Positions 10,745 through 21,699 of a DNA stretch of 64,000 nucleotides are shown here, one piece after another. Every line of letters begins with the position of its first letter. The stretch's first letter is position 1. Source of the DNA: Neopestalotiopsis rosae (lineage: Eukaryota; Ascomycota; Sordariomycetes; Amphisphaeriales; Sporocadaceae); contig JALGAS010000004.1 in the NCBI GenBank assembly GCA_023078685.1, forward strand, positions 1,798,001-1,862,000, in the 5' to 3' direction. The notes beneath the pieces were generated by a model. That model worked only from the letters and a program-made list of their open reading frames with translations. It was not told the DNA's origin and searched no databases. Both the position numbers and the translations under genes were made by a program.

Positions 10745-12382
10745 TTAGACACAAGAGTTGTCGTCTGGCTTTTTTATCTTTCCAATAAGATGTGTCAGGT
10801 TCAGTCTTTTCTTCACCAGTACCTCGAGCAGCTGTTGTCGCCAATACAAATATGCCAGCGACAAGAGGAATGGAAACGAGACCACCCAAAAAACCCAAGC
10901 TCTCGGCTTTCCAGGTAAGTAGTCATCGCTCATGGAGAAGATACCTGCAATGGTTGACAGCGGTATAAAGAGCATGGTCAAGACGGTGATCTTGGACAGG
11001 CTGCGGGCATTGGCCCCTGAGACTCTGGCCTCCTGAATCGTGATGTATTGCATGTAGCCCGTCGCGAGCGAACCCAGAATTGCGTTCACGGTGTTTGCGA
11101 GGTCCATGACGGAAATCCATCCATCAACCTCCCATTGCGGCCGCGGCGCCACTCTGGCGGCTAGCTCTGAGTTCTGGAAAATGCCGACGGAGAGCCTGTT
11201 TTCCTCGACCTCGCGAACGAGTTCATGCATTGCTGCGCGACTGCCGACGATAAAGTCAAAATATTGATCGTGCCATCTCGAGAGTGCACCTTCAGAGAAA
11301 TTGGCGAGGTAGTTGATACGATGGGTCTGATTCGGCTTGACTTGCGTATGTTGTAGTCGCAGAAGGTTTAGATATCGCCGCCGCAGAAAGTTGAGCATCA
11401 TACCGATAACGATTTTACGGGGCCATTCAACGGCCCGTCTAGGGTCGTCTAGATCCTGGGCGCACCACTTCCCAGGCGAGGAGAAGTCCTTCAATGTATC
11501 ATCAAACAACGAAATGAACTCTGGTCTCTGGTGGCTAGCTGGCCATGCCAATTCATCTTCAGGCAGCTGCTGTGAAGCTTCCATTTCCGGGAAAAGGTAG
11601 TGTTTCGGCATGGAGCTCTCATCTCTCAGCTCACGTCGAACCGAGACGATCTCCTTGGAGCTCAAGTGCTTGGCCTTTTCCCCTAGGGGCGGGTCGACGA
11701 GTAGCACGGCATCCCAAGAACCGTCTGTTTCCACTGGAGAGCTCCAGAAGGAAAGGACGTGATTTGTCCGCATCTCGTCGTAGAGCAACCCGCTTGGATT
11801 GTAAGCATGGAGGTATCGGAAAACATTTGTGTCGTACAGGTAAATGTTGGCGGCCTTGTGCGGCGGAACATCGATTTCGGCGCGGTGCGAATCAGCGTAG
11901 CGAAGGCGGAACTGCGATGCCGTGTGGCGTTCGAACGGGTTGCGGTGATTGAACCCAGACGGCACAGCTGGGTCATTGTAATGACCCGCAAAGAAGCTGG
12001 GTGGTATCCTGAGGCGTGAGCCAAGGGCCGAAATGTAGTTGCAAGGAAGATCTTCCAGGATAAAAAGCCGTCGTCGAGGTGTGCCGTCCACGTCAGCTTC
12101 TGGAAACAGCCGACTTGTTGATAGATATTCCCGTAGCTCATCTGAGCTTGACAGGAGAGTACTTCTCGCGCCAGATCCTTGGCTCAGATCTACCACTGCA
12201 CATCTTCCTCGCTCCCGTTCACGCGGCGATTGTCTTAAAAGAGCAGCTGCGAAGTCGGGAAAGAAGGGTTGGATCTGGTGCTGTATCAGGCTGAGGTACT
12301 CTACCTCATTTTTCTCGAGGATATTGTAGGAATTGACAGAGCCTGAAGTCTTCCAGAAACTGTCCCCGTCCGTGGTTTTCAT
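10745..12382 (-). CDS. CorA-like divalent-cation-transporter-type membrane protein (fungal family)
   Basis: A single exon of 545 residues beginning at an ATG (MKTTDGDSFWKTSGS). The large N-terminal part is soluble. It is followed by a long helical region (WHDQYFDFIVGSRAAMHELV) and two C-terminal membrane spans at about 465-484 (ITVLTMLFIPLSTIAGIFSM) and 496-514. A short loop (SDDYLPGKPR) separates them. This is the CorA layout: cytosolic funnel, stalk helix, two spans. The Gly-Met-Asn signature at the end of TM1 in true Mg2+ channels is not present; the position reads GIFSMS. Many filamentous fungi have such CorA-like paralogues of unknown substrate, often in variable regions. Mg2+ transport is therefore unproven, and a sensory or incompatibility-related role is possible. 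Confidence 0.8.
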   Translation of the reverse strand: MKTTDGDSFWKTSGSVNSYNILEKNEVEYLSLIQHQIQPFFPDFAAALLRQSPRERERGRCAVVDLSQGSGARSTLLSSSDELREYLSTSRLFPEADVDGTPRRRLFILEDLPCNYISALGSRLRIPPSFFAGHYNDPAVPSGFNHRNPFERHTASQFRLRYADSHRAEIDVPPHKAANIYLYDTNVFRYLHAYNPSGLLYDEMRTNHVLSFWSSPVETDGSWDAVLLVDPPLGEKAKHLSSKEIVSVRRELRDESSMPKHYLFPEMEASQQLPEDELAWPASHQRPEFISLFDDTLKDFSSPGKWCAQDLDDPRRAVEWPRKIVIGMMLNFLRRRYLNLLRLQHTQVKPNQTHRINYLANFSEGALSRWHDQYFDFIVGSRAAMHELVREVEENRLSVGIFQNSELAARVAPRPQWEVDGWISVMDLANTVNAILGSLATGYMQYITIQEARVSGANARSLSKITVLTMLFIPLSTIAGIFSMSDDYLPGKPRAWVFWVVSFPFLLSLAYLYWRQQLLEVLVKKRLNLTHLIGKIKKPDDNSCV

Positions 12383-13400
12383 GGTATTGCCGAAGTGGTA
12401 GACGTGCGAGATGATGGTTGATACTCACAAAAGAGAATTGTAAAAAAGGATTTACCCAATGTATCAACACGAAACGAAACAAATCTCTTGAGAGTCGAAA
12501 GAGCAATTATTTATTGCAGCAGCAAAGGATGCGATATGGGTATAGGGTAATTTTCTCATCTTAACGGTTAGAGCTAGCAAAGGAGATGCAAAACGGATGC
12601 CGGGATGTTTTCATTCGACAATCGCAGCCACCACGACCCCTGGATAAAAAGTTCCTGGTCAAGGGTTTGTTTGTGTTACCAGCATACTGTACCGTTGATA
12701 TCATTCGCAGGGCAGGAAGGATCAAATCAGCGACAGGTATCTAAATCTGAAACATTCACAGCCAGATTTGCTCCGAAAATCAAATGCAAGGTTAGACGGG
12801 GGTGCTGAGGTATAAGAACACCATAGAACACTCAGCCGTTCCAAAAGCGGGATGCACCTCCGCATCAAGGCATCATTACTAGCACTGACATGGTAACTCT
12901 CAAACACGTGGCAGCCACACGTTTCCGGAGCCTCGTCTACATATCACATTGCATTTGTTGATCAGTAGTACCCTGTTGATTAAAAACGGTAATGATAAGA
13001 ACTTGTTCGGGGTTTCAATCTATCCGGGGGCAGTAGGGCTACTCTCGGTGCAACGGTAAGGCTGGCACCAAGAACGTGGCTGGACTGCCTGCTCCCATTC
13101 AATCATAGTACCAGGAATGCAGCAACTCTATCCAAATAAGTAAAGCTCTCGGTGCATGTTCTTTAGACCATGGATATGGCAGTATAGATTGTTTTTCTTG
13201 TTTACTTATTGTGCTCTCCCTCGTGACAGGTCTTCATTTTCGTAATTTCAAGGAGATGCTGCTTCGACAATAATCCAAACATTGATTGACTAGCGTAGGA
13301 AATGCGAGTTTTCTGCAAAGATGTTACTTCGCTAGGTATAATTGCTTATGTTTCCATGAGCATCTTGCTCGTCATGTCCATCATGGCCTGTTTCAACCCG
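12383..13400. other. intergenic between acyltransferase and CorA-like genes
   Basis: No supportable open frame. It should hold the CorA-like promoter and the 3' untranslated region of the acyltransferase gene. No repeat or RNA gene was seen. Confidence 0.5.
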
Positions 13401-14984
13401 TCAAGCGCGGTGTGGTTCATCGGGCAACAAGTCCACAGAACTAGAGATATTACAGTTGTCGTGATAAGCCCTCCTCTCCCGCATCTCGTTCTGCGACCCC
13501 ATGGTAATGGTACTGTTAGCACAGGGCTTGTGAGTGCCATGGATACCAAGCCAATCAGCAAACTTTCGTCCCAACCTGACACTGCCCTCGTCTGCAGTCC
13601 TCCAGAAATAATCAGATAATACGACCAGTAGAAGACAAGTCAGGAAAAGCATGGTGGAGATGCTCGATTCCTTTGACCACCCCAACACGTCCTCAAAGAC
13701 ATGCAGCATATTGCCACCGGGCCACAGCAAGGCTGACCAGTGGAGCAGGTAGAACGAGTAGCTGATCTCTCCGAGGTAAAGCATGGGCGCAGTAGACAGC
13801 AGACGCTGCGCCGACGGAAGGCACTCTAGAGCAAACACCAGCCCCGGGGCGAACAGATAACTCCAGAAAAAAGTCTTGCTGTTGCCGTCTCCGCGCCACC
13901 TCTCGGGGATGTAATCGCTCATAGTCTTGTACGGTTCGACTCCGCCGTCGCCGCCCTCTGGCCAGCTGATGACAAATGTCGATACCAGGAGAAGCCACAT
14001 CGCCAGGACGGATTGGAGTCGTCGCGGCACCGTTATCTTTCTCATGAATGCAAAGTCTTCGGACAGCGGGTTGTACCGAAGCTCTGCTAGAATCATACCC
14101 CACAGAAAGCAGTACAGTTCGCCGCGTATCCCGTGAAGATGCCAGAGAGCGGTGCAGACAAGTACGACCTTTCGAGCCACGGTGCTTAATCTCGCCGTGG
14201 CTATGCACATGAGGAAAATGTGCATGGATCCCCGGAACTCGACCGGCAGCGTCCAACACTGCGGCTGTACGCCGCCCCATACCCAATAGTCCAACACATG
14301 CAGGTTCCAGTTGAGATATGCCTGTACCTGCCTCCAAACACCGTTATCGCCGTCGTGGATCCAACTGTCTGGATATAGACTGGTCAGAATGATCATGCTC
14401 ACAAAGGGGCCAAAGAGGCGTATTGCACGGCGGAGTATCGAAGAACCCAGCCCGGTGATGAGCTTGCTGTCCGACGACACGGGCGAGGAGGGTTGGCAGA
14501 TGCTGCGCAGAGGGGAATAGGTCAACACAAAGCCCGACAGCACGAAGAAGACGGCTACCATGCCCTTGCCCGCCCACATGACACGGACGATGGGCAGCGT
14601 CGTCAAATTCCGATGTTCCTCGGCCGGCTCTTCGCCGTAGGGGCGGTCGAAGAACTTGTCATAGTACCCCTGGGCGTGGAACAGGTAGACAATGATGCAG
14701 GCGACGCCGCGGACCCCGTTTAGGTACGACGTCGAGGTCTTTTTCGGCAGTCGTCGTTGCGTCTTACCAAAGGCTACTGCGATGAACCATGGTGATAGCC
14801 ACCACAGCCACTCGAATTGATGCTTGTACTGATGCCATATTTGTTGCGGTCGCTGGAGCTTCCGATATCTGTCAGGATGATTTCCCAGTGGCTCATCATC
14901 GAGAGCGATTCGAGAGTATCTGGAGTCAGTGTTTCGCACTCGGGACAACACCGTTCCAAGCGCATAACCAATTGAATGCTTCAT
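13401..14984 (-). CDS. acyltransferase-3 family membrane protein
   Basis: A single exon of 527 residues from the first ATG in frame (14984, MKHSIGYALG); the frame is open for 21 more codons upstream without an ATG. The acyltransferase-3 (PF01757) opening block is clear: LNGVRGVACIIVYLFHAQGY at about 88-107, with the conserved Arg (position 92) and His (103). Further blocks include GMVAVFFVLSGFVLTY, CWTLPVEFRGSMHIFL and LGEISYSFYLLHWSALLW, within roughly ten hydrophobic segments. The family moves acyl groups onto sugars, lipids or small molecules at membranes; the acceptor is not predictable here. It is next to CorA-like and MFS genes on the same strand, but no core biosynthetic gene is nearby. 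The hydrophilic tail (about 490-527) is not conserved-looking. Confidence 0.85.
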   Translation of the reverse strand: MKHSIGYALGTVLSRVRNTDSRYSRIALDDEPLGNHPDRYRKLQRPQQIWHQYKHQFEWLWWLSPWFIAVAFGKTQRRLPKKTSTSYLNGVRGVACIIVYLFHAQGYYDKFFDRPYGEEPAEEHRNLTTLPIVRVMWAGKGMVAVFFVLSGFVLTYSPLRSICQPSSPVSSDSKLITGLGSSILRRAIRLFGPFVSMIILTSLYPDSWIHDGDNGVWRQVQAYLNWNLHVLDYWVWGGVQPQCWTLPVEFRGSMHIFLMCIATARLSTVARKVVLVCTALWHLHGIRGELYCFLWGMILAELRYNPLSEDFAFMRKITVPRRLQSVLAMWLLLVSTFVISWPEGGDGGVEPYKTMSDYIPERWRGDGNSKTFFWSYLFAPGLVFALECLPSAQRLLSTAPMLYLGEISYSFYLLHWSALLWPGGNMLHVFEDVLGWSKESSISTMLFLTCLLLVVLSDYFWRTADEGSVRLGRKFADWLGIHGTHKPCANSTITMGSQNEMRERRAYHDNCNISSSVDLLPDEPHRA

Positions 14985-17900
14985 TTTGATGTAGTGATAA
15001 AACTCTGTAAGCAATTGAAGAGTTATACGATATTGACACGATTTCAATGGCTATTTAATATAATTTTTTTAAGTCGGAGAAAAAAAAGAAAGGCGTTGTC
15101 TTTTGGGAGTATAGATCCTTACTTTCATGGGCCGAGCCGAGATCTTCAGCAATGGCATCATTCAGCTGAGACAAACATGAGCAGACCGTTGGCAGACGGC
15201 CCGATAACTTCGTCTATAGACATATGTTACTGATTCTGTCGAACTTCTGAGCATCAGAACCGAATGTTTCACTCATGATCACTAGTAGGTATGCACGTCG
15301 TCTATAAACCTTCTTTCGTACTATGTATAACTTTTCCTTTTTTTTTCTTCCTGCTCTCTCTTCTCCACTCTCTCTATCTAACACAAGACATCTTGTTTCA
15401 TTGGGCAAGGTTTATGACGGCTCTTTGGCTTTTCATTCGGATTCGAGACATTAGAAATAATCGAAGAGTTCTAGTGTATGTCGAGCTTGATCGTGTTGCA
15501 AAGGGACGACAATTAGGAGTCTGGCGCAGTACAATATGTGTAACACGAATTTTGCAAGAACCATTCCTCCTCTGCACACATTTCTGTTTTGGTATGATTT
15601 GACTCACTCAAATGTCTGTCCCGATGATTGTCACTCAAATGTCTGTCTCGTGGTCCCTGAATGTATTTTTCAGTCCTAGCTGTCCTAATGTTTTTACTAT
15701 AACTAAGCAGAAGTCTGCGTAGGACACTGGGAAATGATTTGGGACGAAACATAAGACAAATAAATCAAAGGACATCCTACAATTTGAAAACGGTATATGA
15801 AAAAGATTTCTTCGCAATAGATCAATTCTTTCGAATATTCCTTTTCTTCCAACCAGCTATCCAAAATGAAGAAAAAGTACATGATATCTGTGCGTAAATT
15901 TCTGCTCGATCATTATACCAAAGGTGATTCGATGCTACTTCAATGCTCCAATCACTATGGTAGTCGGCCTAGGCCACTGACTTTCTATGACACAAAACAA
16001 CTGTCGCTTGTTAACTTTATGTAGAGACGAACAGGAGCAATTGGTGATACACGTCGTCGCTCTTATGTAGCTTTGGCAGGCAGTCGGTCAATATTCTTTC
16101 CTGACTAAACCAGGAATAGGCACCGAGCACACCAATCAGCCACTTCTGATGCTTGTAATCAGATAGGGACATTATTTTGGCATCTAATAGCACGTTTGCA
16201 ATTCGGAAGAAATTTTCAAGCTTGTATGGAGTATGATAATCTAAGCGATTGAGATAAGGATTCGCAAGCCATGCATGGTGTTACGAATACTGGCTTCTAG
16301 TCAACAGTCACGGTGTCTTTCATGGCAGTAAACTCATTGAGACGAGGCGATCACAAATGTCAAACCCATCAATTTGCCACTTCGCCAGATATTTGTAGTC
16401 TTGTGACGGTAACATCACAATCCGTATTTGGTGTTACCCAGGGGTCTACAAATCAAGCGCGTTCTCATTTTCGTACTATGTTCAAAAACCGGAGACTGCG
16501 CGATATACGGTCACTGGTGCATGGCGGCTACCAACATCTAGCTTGGGATCCTAGACACAATCGAGTCGCGAGCACGAGTCCAATTCCCACCTGGCACAAA
16601 ATACAGGTAGGTATGCGTGAAAAAATGGAACTCCGCTACCACTATGGCTGCAGGAAGCGTCAGTACCTAGGTTTCTATTAACTGTTGTTGACTATTTGTT
16701 TGTACGTAGCACTTCGACTTGTAGTGTCTGCTTCCTAATCGATATCGGGCTCTACGGCCCTGTCTTTGCGCACATCTGCTTGTCAGATCCCGACTTTTAA
16801 GTGCGTGGCGACCACATGGCCATCCGGTCAGATTCCGCGGTACGATTTCAGACTGCTCACGGTCCAAAGCACCCTAAAAGCAACCAAGCCAGTGGCCGCT
16901 TCTCTCCATACTACCACGGCCGCACGCCGCTCACGGAGTATCTTGGGAGCTTGTTATTGTTGCACCTGCCCTCGAATCACGATTGTAAAATTACCGATAC
17001 TTCACTTTATGAAGTTAGGGCTCCATGCATACAGTGTGTTGAGCATACTTTGGGCACTGCATATCCAGGGGGCGGTCTATACTTCTCTGGTATTGATGGC
17101 ACTCGTCTAGAAAGGGGTCGCGTCGCATTCCCTCCCACCGCTCTGTCAGGGTGACCCTTGTGTCGCTGTATCTCAAGCCCGTTGATCTGCGAGATCCGGT
17201 GGAAAAAAGTGATCGCTTGACACGCGTTGCGAAAAGATGTTCAGTATGAGCATTGCTGATATGTTCGAATGATTGCATAACAAACGATCATGATCCGAAA
17301 TTTTCAAAAGACAACTGCCAATTCGAATTATCGTCGATTCTGTAGTCGTTCTCAAGACTTTTAGGTGCAGATTGCATGGCTATCAATCCCGTTCTTCTCC
17401 CGACTTACCGGCACGTTGATGGCTGATGTGGCATAGCGCATTATCTAAAAAGGGAGGAGGGGTTCAAACGCTACCAATTGCACCATGTTCTGAACGGCAT
17501 ACCCGGCCGCGGCCGCATTGGTACACTTTGAGCCATTGAGCGTTATATGTCTCTGAAATACACAGCAAACAACAAAATAGATGCCTACGATTCAAAGATG
17601 CATATTGAAGTCCAATAATGCACAGAAATTAAAACAGCTGTAGTCTGTACTGTCTCTCCATGTCACATTTCGATGTTGTCCGTCAACAAGATCACGTCTA
17701 GAACGAAGAGATAGTCTTAGTTGCCACCACGGAAACGAATCCCAACCGGAAATTTCTCATTACCAACTATCACAGTAATTCCTCGAATCGGATAAAACAA
17801 ATCCACATGCACGATAGAGACCTTTAAGAGGCAATTGAGTCAATTGCGTGGAAACTCGGGAGCTCTGCAGCAACAAACTCAATATCTCAAAAGCGGAAGC

Positions 17901-19799
17901 ACTCGGCTGACTCTATCACCACGATCGTGGCAGATGTTCAATTTCGAGAGGTCAACATCCATACGGTCTTGAATATTCAAATATAGAACGTCAATACAAA
18001 TGACTTACTTGTTTCATCTTTCTGCGATCACAACATCTTCCGCCGATTCGTCATTGATGCTGAAGCCTGCACCGAGGTCTCTATTCCATATGTCAGCCGT
18101 TTGGAGTTTGACTGTTCTGACCTTGACGTTCTACACTCCAAAAGATCGAGTAAAATGTTCCATTACTGATGATCGATCTCCTGTTTCAATTTTACACCTT
18201 TGCACGATATGTGACTGAGTCCATCGACCATAACGGCTGGTCGATCAATAGCCGACATCAGGCAGTCTTCGCAAGAAGGATACTGGACCATACGTGAGAG
18301 AAACGCATTTGCAATCTTGTGGCTGCTGTTCCTCTGATCTGAGAAATGATAGATTGGTGTTTCTTTCAGTTTTGGAGTTATTTCGTTGGCAATATCATGA
18401 CTGGTCTTGTGTTTATTTATGATGTTCTGGCCGAATGCAAGCAAGCTGACCACTTACATTTATCAAACATGCACCTTGAAGACATGATTTCGATCAAAAA
18501 AATATCCTAGCACGAATTAGCTGTCAAACCTGGCTGTGGTGGTTCTTGTTTTCTCGGGCGTGGTATGGTCAGGACAAGCGCCACCCCCTCCGATCACCAC
18601 GAAGCGGCATTGCCACCTCGAAGCGGGCTCTGCATATTCGAAGACGCAACTACAGAACTGCAGCGAAAATTCACGAAAGTGCACAACTTGCTTCAAAACA
18701 ATGTTCTCGGGAATTCTAGAGGCATTTTATTTTCGAGGCTGACAGATTTATCAGGAATGAAACAGTGATTGGGCTCAGTGTATCCGAGTGAAGTCATCGC
18801 AATTCGATACGAGGGACTGGTTCAGGACGACAACCACAAGATTATTTGAATTAGCAAATGATCGTAGATATGTTTGGATGACTGATTCCATTGGAATCTC
18901 TTGACTGTTATTGAAGTCCGCAAGTTGAATTTAGGGCTTCCATGATGACGGTCGGGTAGTTTGGATTGAGTGATACGCCACTTGGCTGATCGGTTGAAGT
19001 GAGGTGCACCTCGCACTTTCGAAGATCCTCACTCCATCCTCAATTCAGCCACAACGCAACACAATCTGCTATTTCAACATCTCTAAATGACAACTCAGCG
19101 TCCCACCTCAAGACCGCAGTCCTGCTGAATTACCATGAAGTTATCACAATTTCAGCAGACCCCAATATCAAGTTGTCCCTTTCAAAGGACTCTCTGGTCC
19201 CTTTGCCTGTATCAGTCCCTCCCCACGTTTGACGCTCCACCTAAATAAAACACTACATGGTCGTTCTTCCATCACCAAACTCCGAGTTGGCCGAATCTCG
19301 CCCAACGCACAGGGACGGCACATCGGCCATGGTCATGGTAGCCTATCTGAAATATTTGATCCTCATGGAGAAGATAGTAATAAAATCAAGATACTGCCTC
19401 TTCTATATCGGATTCTCGCCAAGACGACTCTGCTCTAGCGATAGTCCGTAGAGTCTAGATCACAAACAACTCGTCCGTGAATGCTCGACCTGATTGAGAT
19501 ATCATGTGATATGTCCTCAGGATCCGTCTCGCTTCCTGGCCAGTCTTTTCTCACAGACATCATAGCCCGAATGGAGATCGATATATGTGAATGGAACCAT
19601 CACAAATCTGATAGACGTGGAGTGTTGGTCAGACAGATCCTACCTATTTAGTCTAGCGATACTCGAGGAAGTTAAAAAAAGGCAGACGATAGATGTCCTG
19701 TCAGCCCGGTCGGATCAGCCTATCAGTGGCCGGACAGAAGTCAATGGAAGGAGGTTTTGATTTCAGGAAGGCAACACCCAATGCCTCCCTACTCACTCA
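14985..19799. other. large gene-free region, left part of the divergent gap
   Basis: About 4.8 kb with only short overlapping frames (for example 16313-16681 + and 16801-17154 +), none with a domain, none supported by splice signals in both flanks. It includes the acyltransferase promoter. A 17-bp direct repeat lies at 15604-15647. A Not I-like palindromic GC patch occurs near 17505-17515 in otherwise AT-rich sequence. I see no tRNA box A/B pair and no transposon ends. Confidence 0.5.
15604..15647. repeat. 17-bp perfect direct repeat
   Basis: TCACTCAAATGTCTGTC occurs at 15604-15620 and again at 15631-15647, with a 10-bp spacer (period 27 bp). There are only two copies, so it is not an array. 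Confidence 0.9.
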
Positions 19800-20805
19800 T
19801 ACCCCAGCCTCGGAACTGATTGGCGCAGCCCAAGACGGTGATTAGCTCCAGACACTTGACGCCCGTCCGCTTGCACTTTGGATTAATTGATTTCGCCATC
19901 ACCATCTCACGCTCATCATCCTCCTTCTCTCTCCTTTCTGTCTCTATCTCTCTGTTTCCCCTCTTGACTGTTCACATCGAGGGTAAACTCACTCAGAACC
20001 CCCCGGAGGCGGACAAGGACGACAATCCCTCGTGGTTTTTTCTCACTCTCGCCTGCCAACAATCGATTGGCCGATGACTGAAGTGACAACAATCCTCTTT
20101 GCATTTGTCTCTTCCCCGACAATCCGCCAAACCCCCAAGCAAACGACAATCAAGACTGCGATTGTGGAGTGTTTTAGTCTCTTCGACACTTCTAAATCAG
20201 CACACCAATAATTTTTCACCTCTTCTGCTCACTTCATCTTCTTTTCCGACTTGGTCGATTTGTCTGCATCTTCACGAGAGACTCTTTTCTATCTCTCTCC
20301 TGCACTTCAGAGATAATACAATTGCATTATTACAAGCTCCCACGCAGCCTCACTGACTTTTTGCTGCTCCGGCCTGCCAAGACTGGACCTGATTATTCCA
20401 ATAATCGGGACAACGGTCAACCGCTCGTGTGTTGCAACAACAATCCCAGTTCAATTCAGTCCAACCCAACTAAAACTAGGGAAGAACCACAACGACAACG
20501 CGCTCAAACCTTCCGCACTCAAATTCCACAATTCTCATCATCCGTTTTCCCATACCCCCCAAAACCCCCAGCCCGCGCGCTCAGTCATCCCACCACAGAC
20601 GGACTTTTTGCATCGCCCAATCTAACAACGCGTGCACTCACTTCTCTGTGTCCATCTCTCTCTCCATCTCCCGCGCACATACAACATATATCAGACCAGC
20701 CACCATACTTCATCCTCATTTGTGACTTTCAACTTGTTCTCTTCATCTCTCCCTCGCGCCACGCTGTTCGCGAGTCAGACATTTCGAGAGTGATAGTCGA
20801 GGCAG

Positions 20806-20830
20806 AGCTGAGCTGAGCTGAGCTGAGCTG
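20806..20830. repeat. pentanucleotide microsatellite (AGCTG)5
   Basis: Five perfect tandem AGCTG units in the ASH1 upstream region. Confidence 0.9.
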
Positions 20831-21443
20831 TTGGGTCTAGACCAACTCAACTTGAGCTTTATTCTCCTCCCTTTGGGAAAAAAATAGAAAGGGTCTCCAT
20901 TCAACGACTAAACACCATCATTACCGATGGTGGTTCTCTGCTCTCAGGAAGCCGATTTCATCAGTCCCACATCAAGCACGAGCTCTACCCAAACAGAAGC
21001 GAGAAGGCGACTGAGTGAATGAGTGAGCGATTGACTTCTGGCCACACAGAGTCCAATCCCACACGTTCCCTCACTCCCTCCCGTCCTGCAACATACCCTG
21101 TCAGCTTTTTTAGCCCGCTCCAATACGTTCCGTGCCGATTGCCTGCTACTACCAAAAAAAGCACGGCCAAGACCCGAGCACCAGCACAAGCAAAAGGCAG
21201 AGGCGCGTTTTGTGTGTGTGAGTGAACAGCCAACACGGCCAACCCTTTTCCCAACTGGCAAGGACACACACACACAACCTACACAGTACATACAGTACTT
21301 GGGTGCTAAGGTACACGGGTAGACTAGAACGAAGCACTACCCCTACCACCCACCTGCACTCACTTCTGGTACCTTGAGGCTTGGACCTCTCTGGCCAATT
21401 TGATACCCACTTTACGCCAAAGACCAACAACACACCTACTACC

Positions 21444-21510
21444 GCCTGCACGCCTGCACGCCTGCACGCCTACACGCCTACACCTCTACTACTACTACTA
21501 CTACTACTAC
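21444..21510. repeat. compound tandem repeat: GCCTGCAC-type octamers followed by (CTA)8
   Basis: About five octamers (GCCTGCAC drifting to GCCTACAC) run directly into eight CTA units ending near 21510. It lies about 190-255 bp before the ASH1 ATG, so it may be in the transcribed leader. Confidence 0.85.
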
Positions 21511-21699
21511 CACCTACCTACCTAACCTACTTGCGGGAACCACAACACAGACTCCCGGCGCGTCGGTTCCTCACCCACCCACTTCTTGGTCCATTTTCGT
21601 CCAAAACCCACGCCCATTGTTCTCGTCTGCCATTGCGTACGTGCACTGTCGCGATTTTAACATCGCCTCAATTGCCTCGCGATTCTCTTTGCACAGAAC

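Larger units (their letters stand above)
19800..21699 (+). promoter_or_regulatory. pyrimidine- and microsatellite-rich promoter/5' leader of ASH1
   Basis: The plus strand from about 19.9 kb to the ASH1 start is C/T/A-rich with long pyrimidine runs and few G residues, typical of fungal promoters and leaders of highly expressed or housekeeping genes. It contains (AGCTG)5, an 8-mer GCCTGCAC-type tandem repeat and (CTA)8. Open frames here (such as 20322-20816 and 21381-21947) start with TTG rather than ATG and are low in complexity, so I treat them as non-coding leader. The transcription start cannot be placed by eye. Confidence 0.5.

Noticed and set aside
5595..14984. Secondary-metabolite gene cluster
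   Set aside because: MFS and acyltransferase genes are present, but no PKS, NRPS, terpene synthase, P450 or pathway regulator is nearby.
16313..17154. Two plus-strand frames in the gap before ASH1
   Set aside because: No domain, and no splice sites that would join them in phase.
20322..20816. 164-codon frame in the ASH1 leader
   Set aside because: Starts with TTG, low complexity (Pro/Ser/Thr/Gln), and fits the pyrimidine-rich leader better than a gene.
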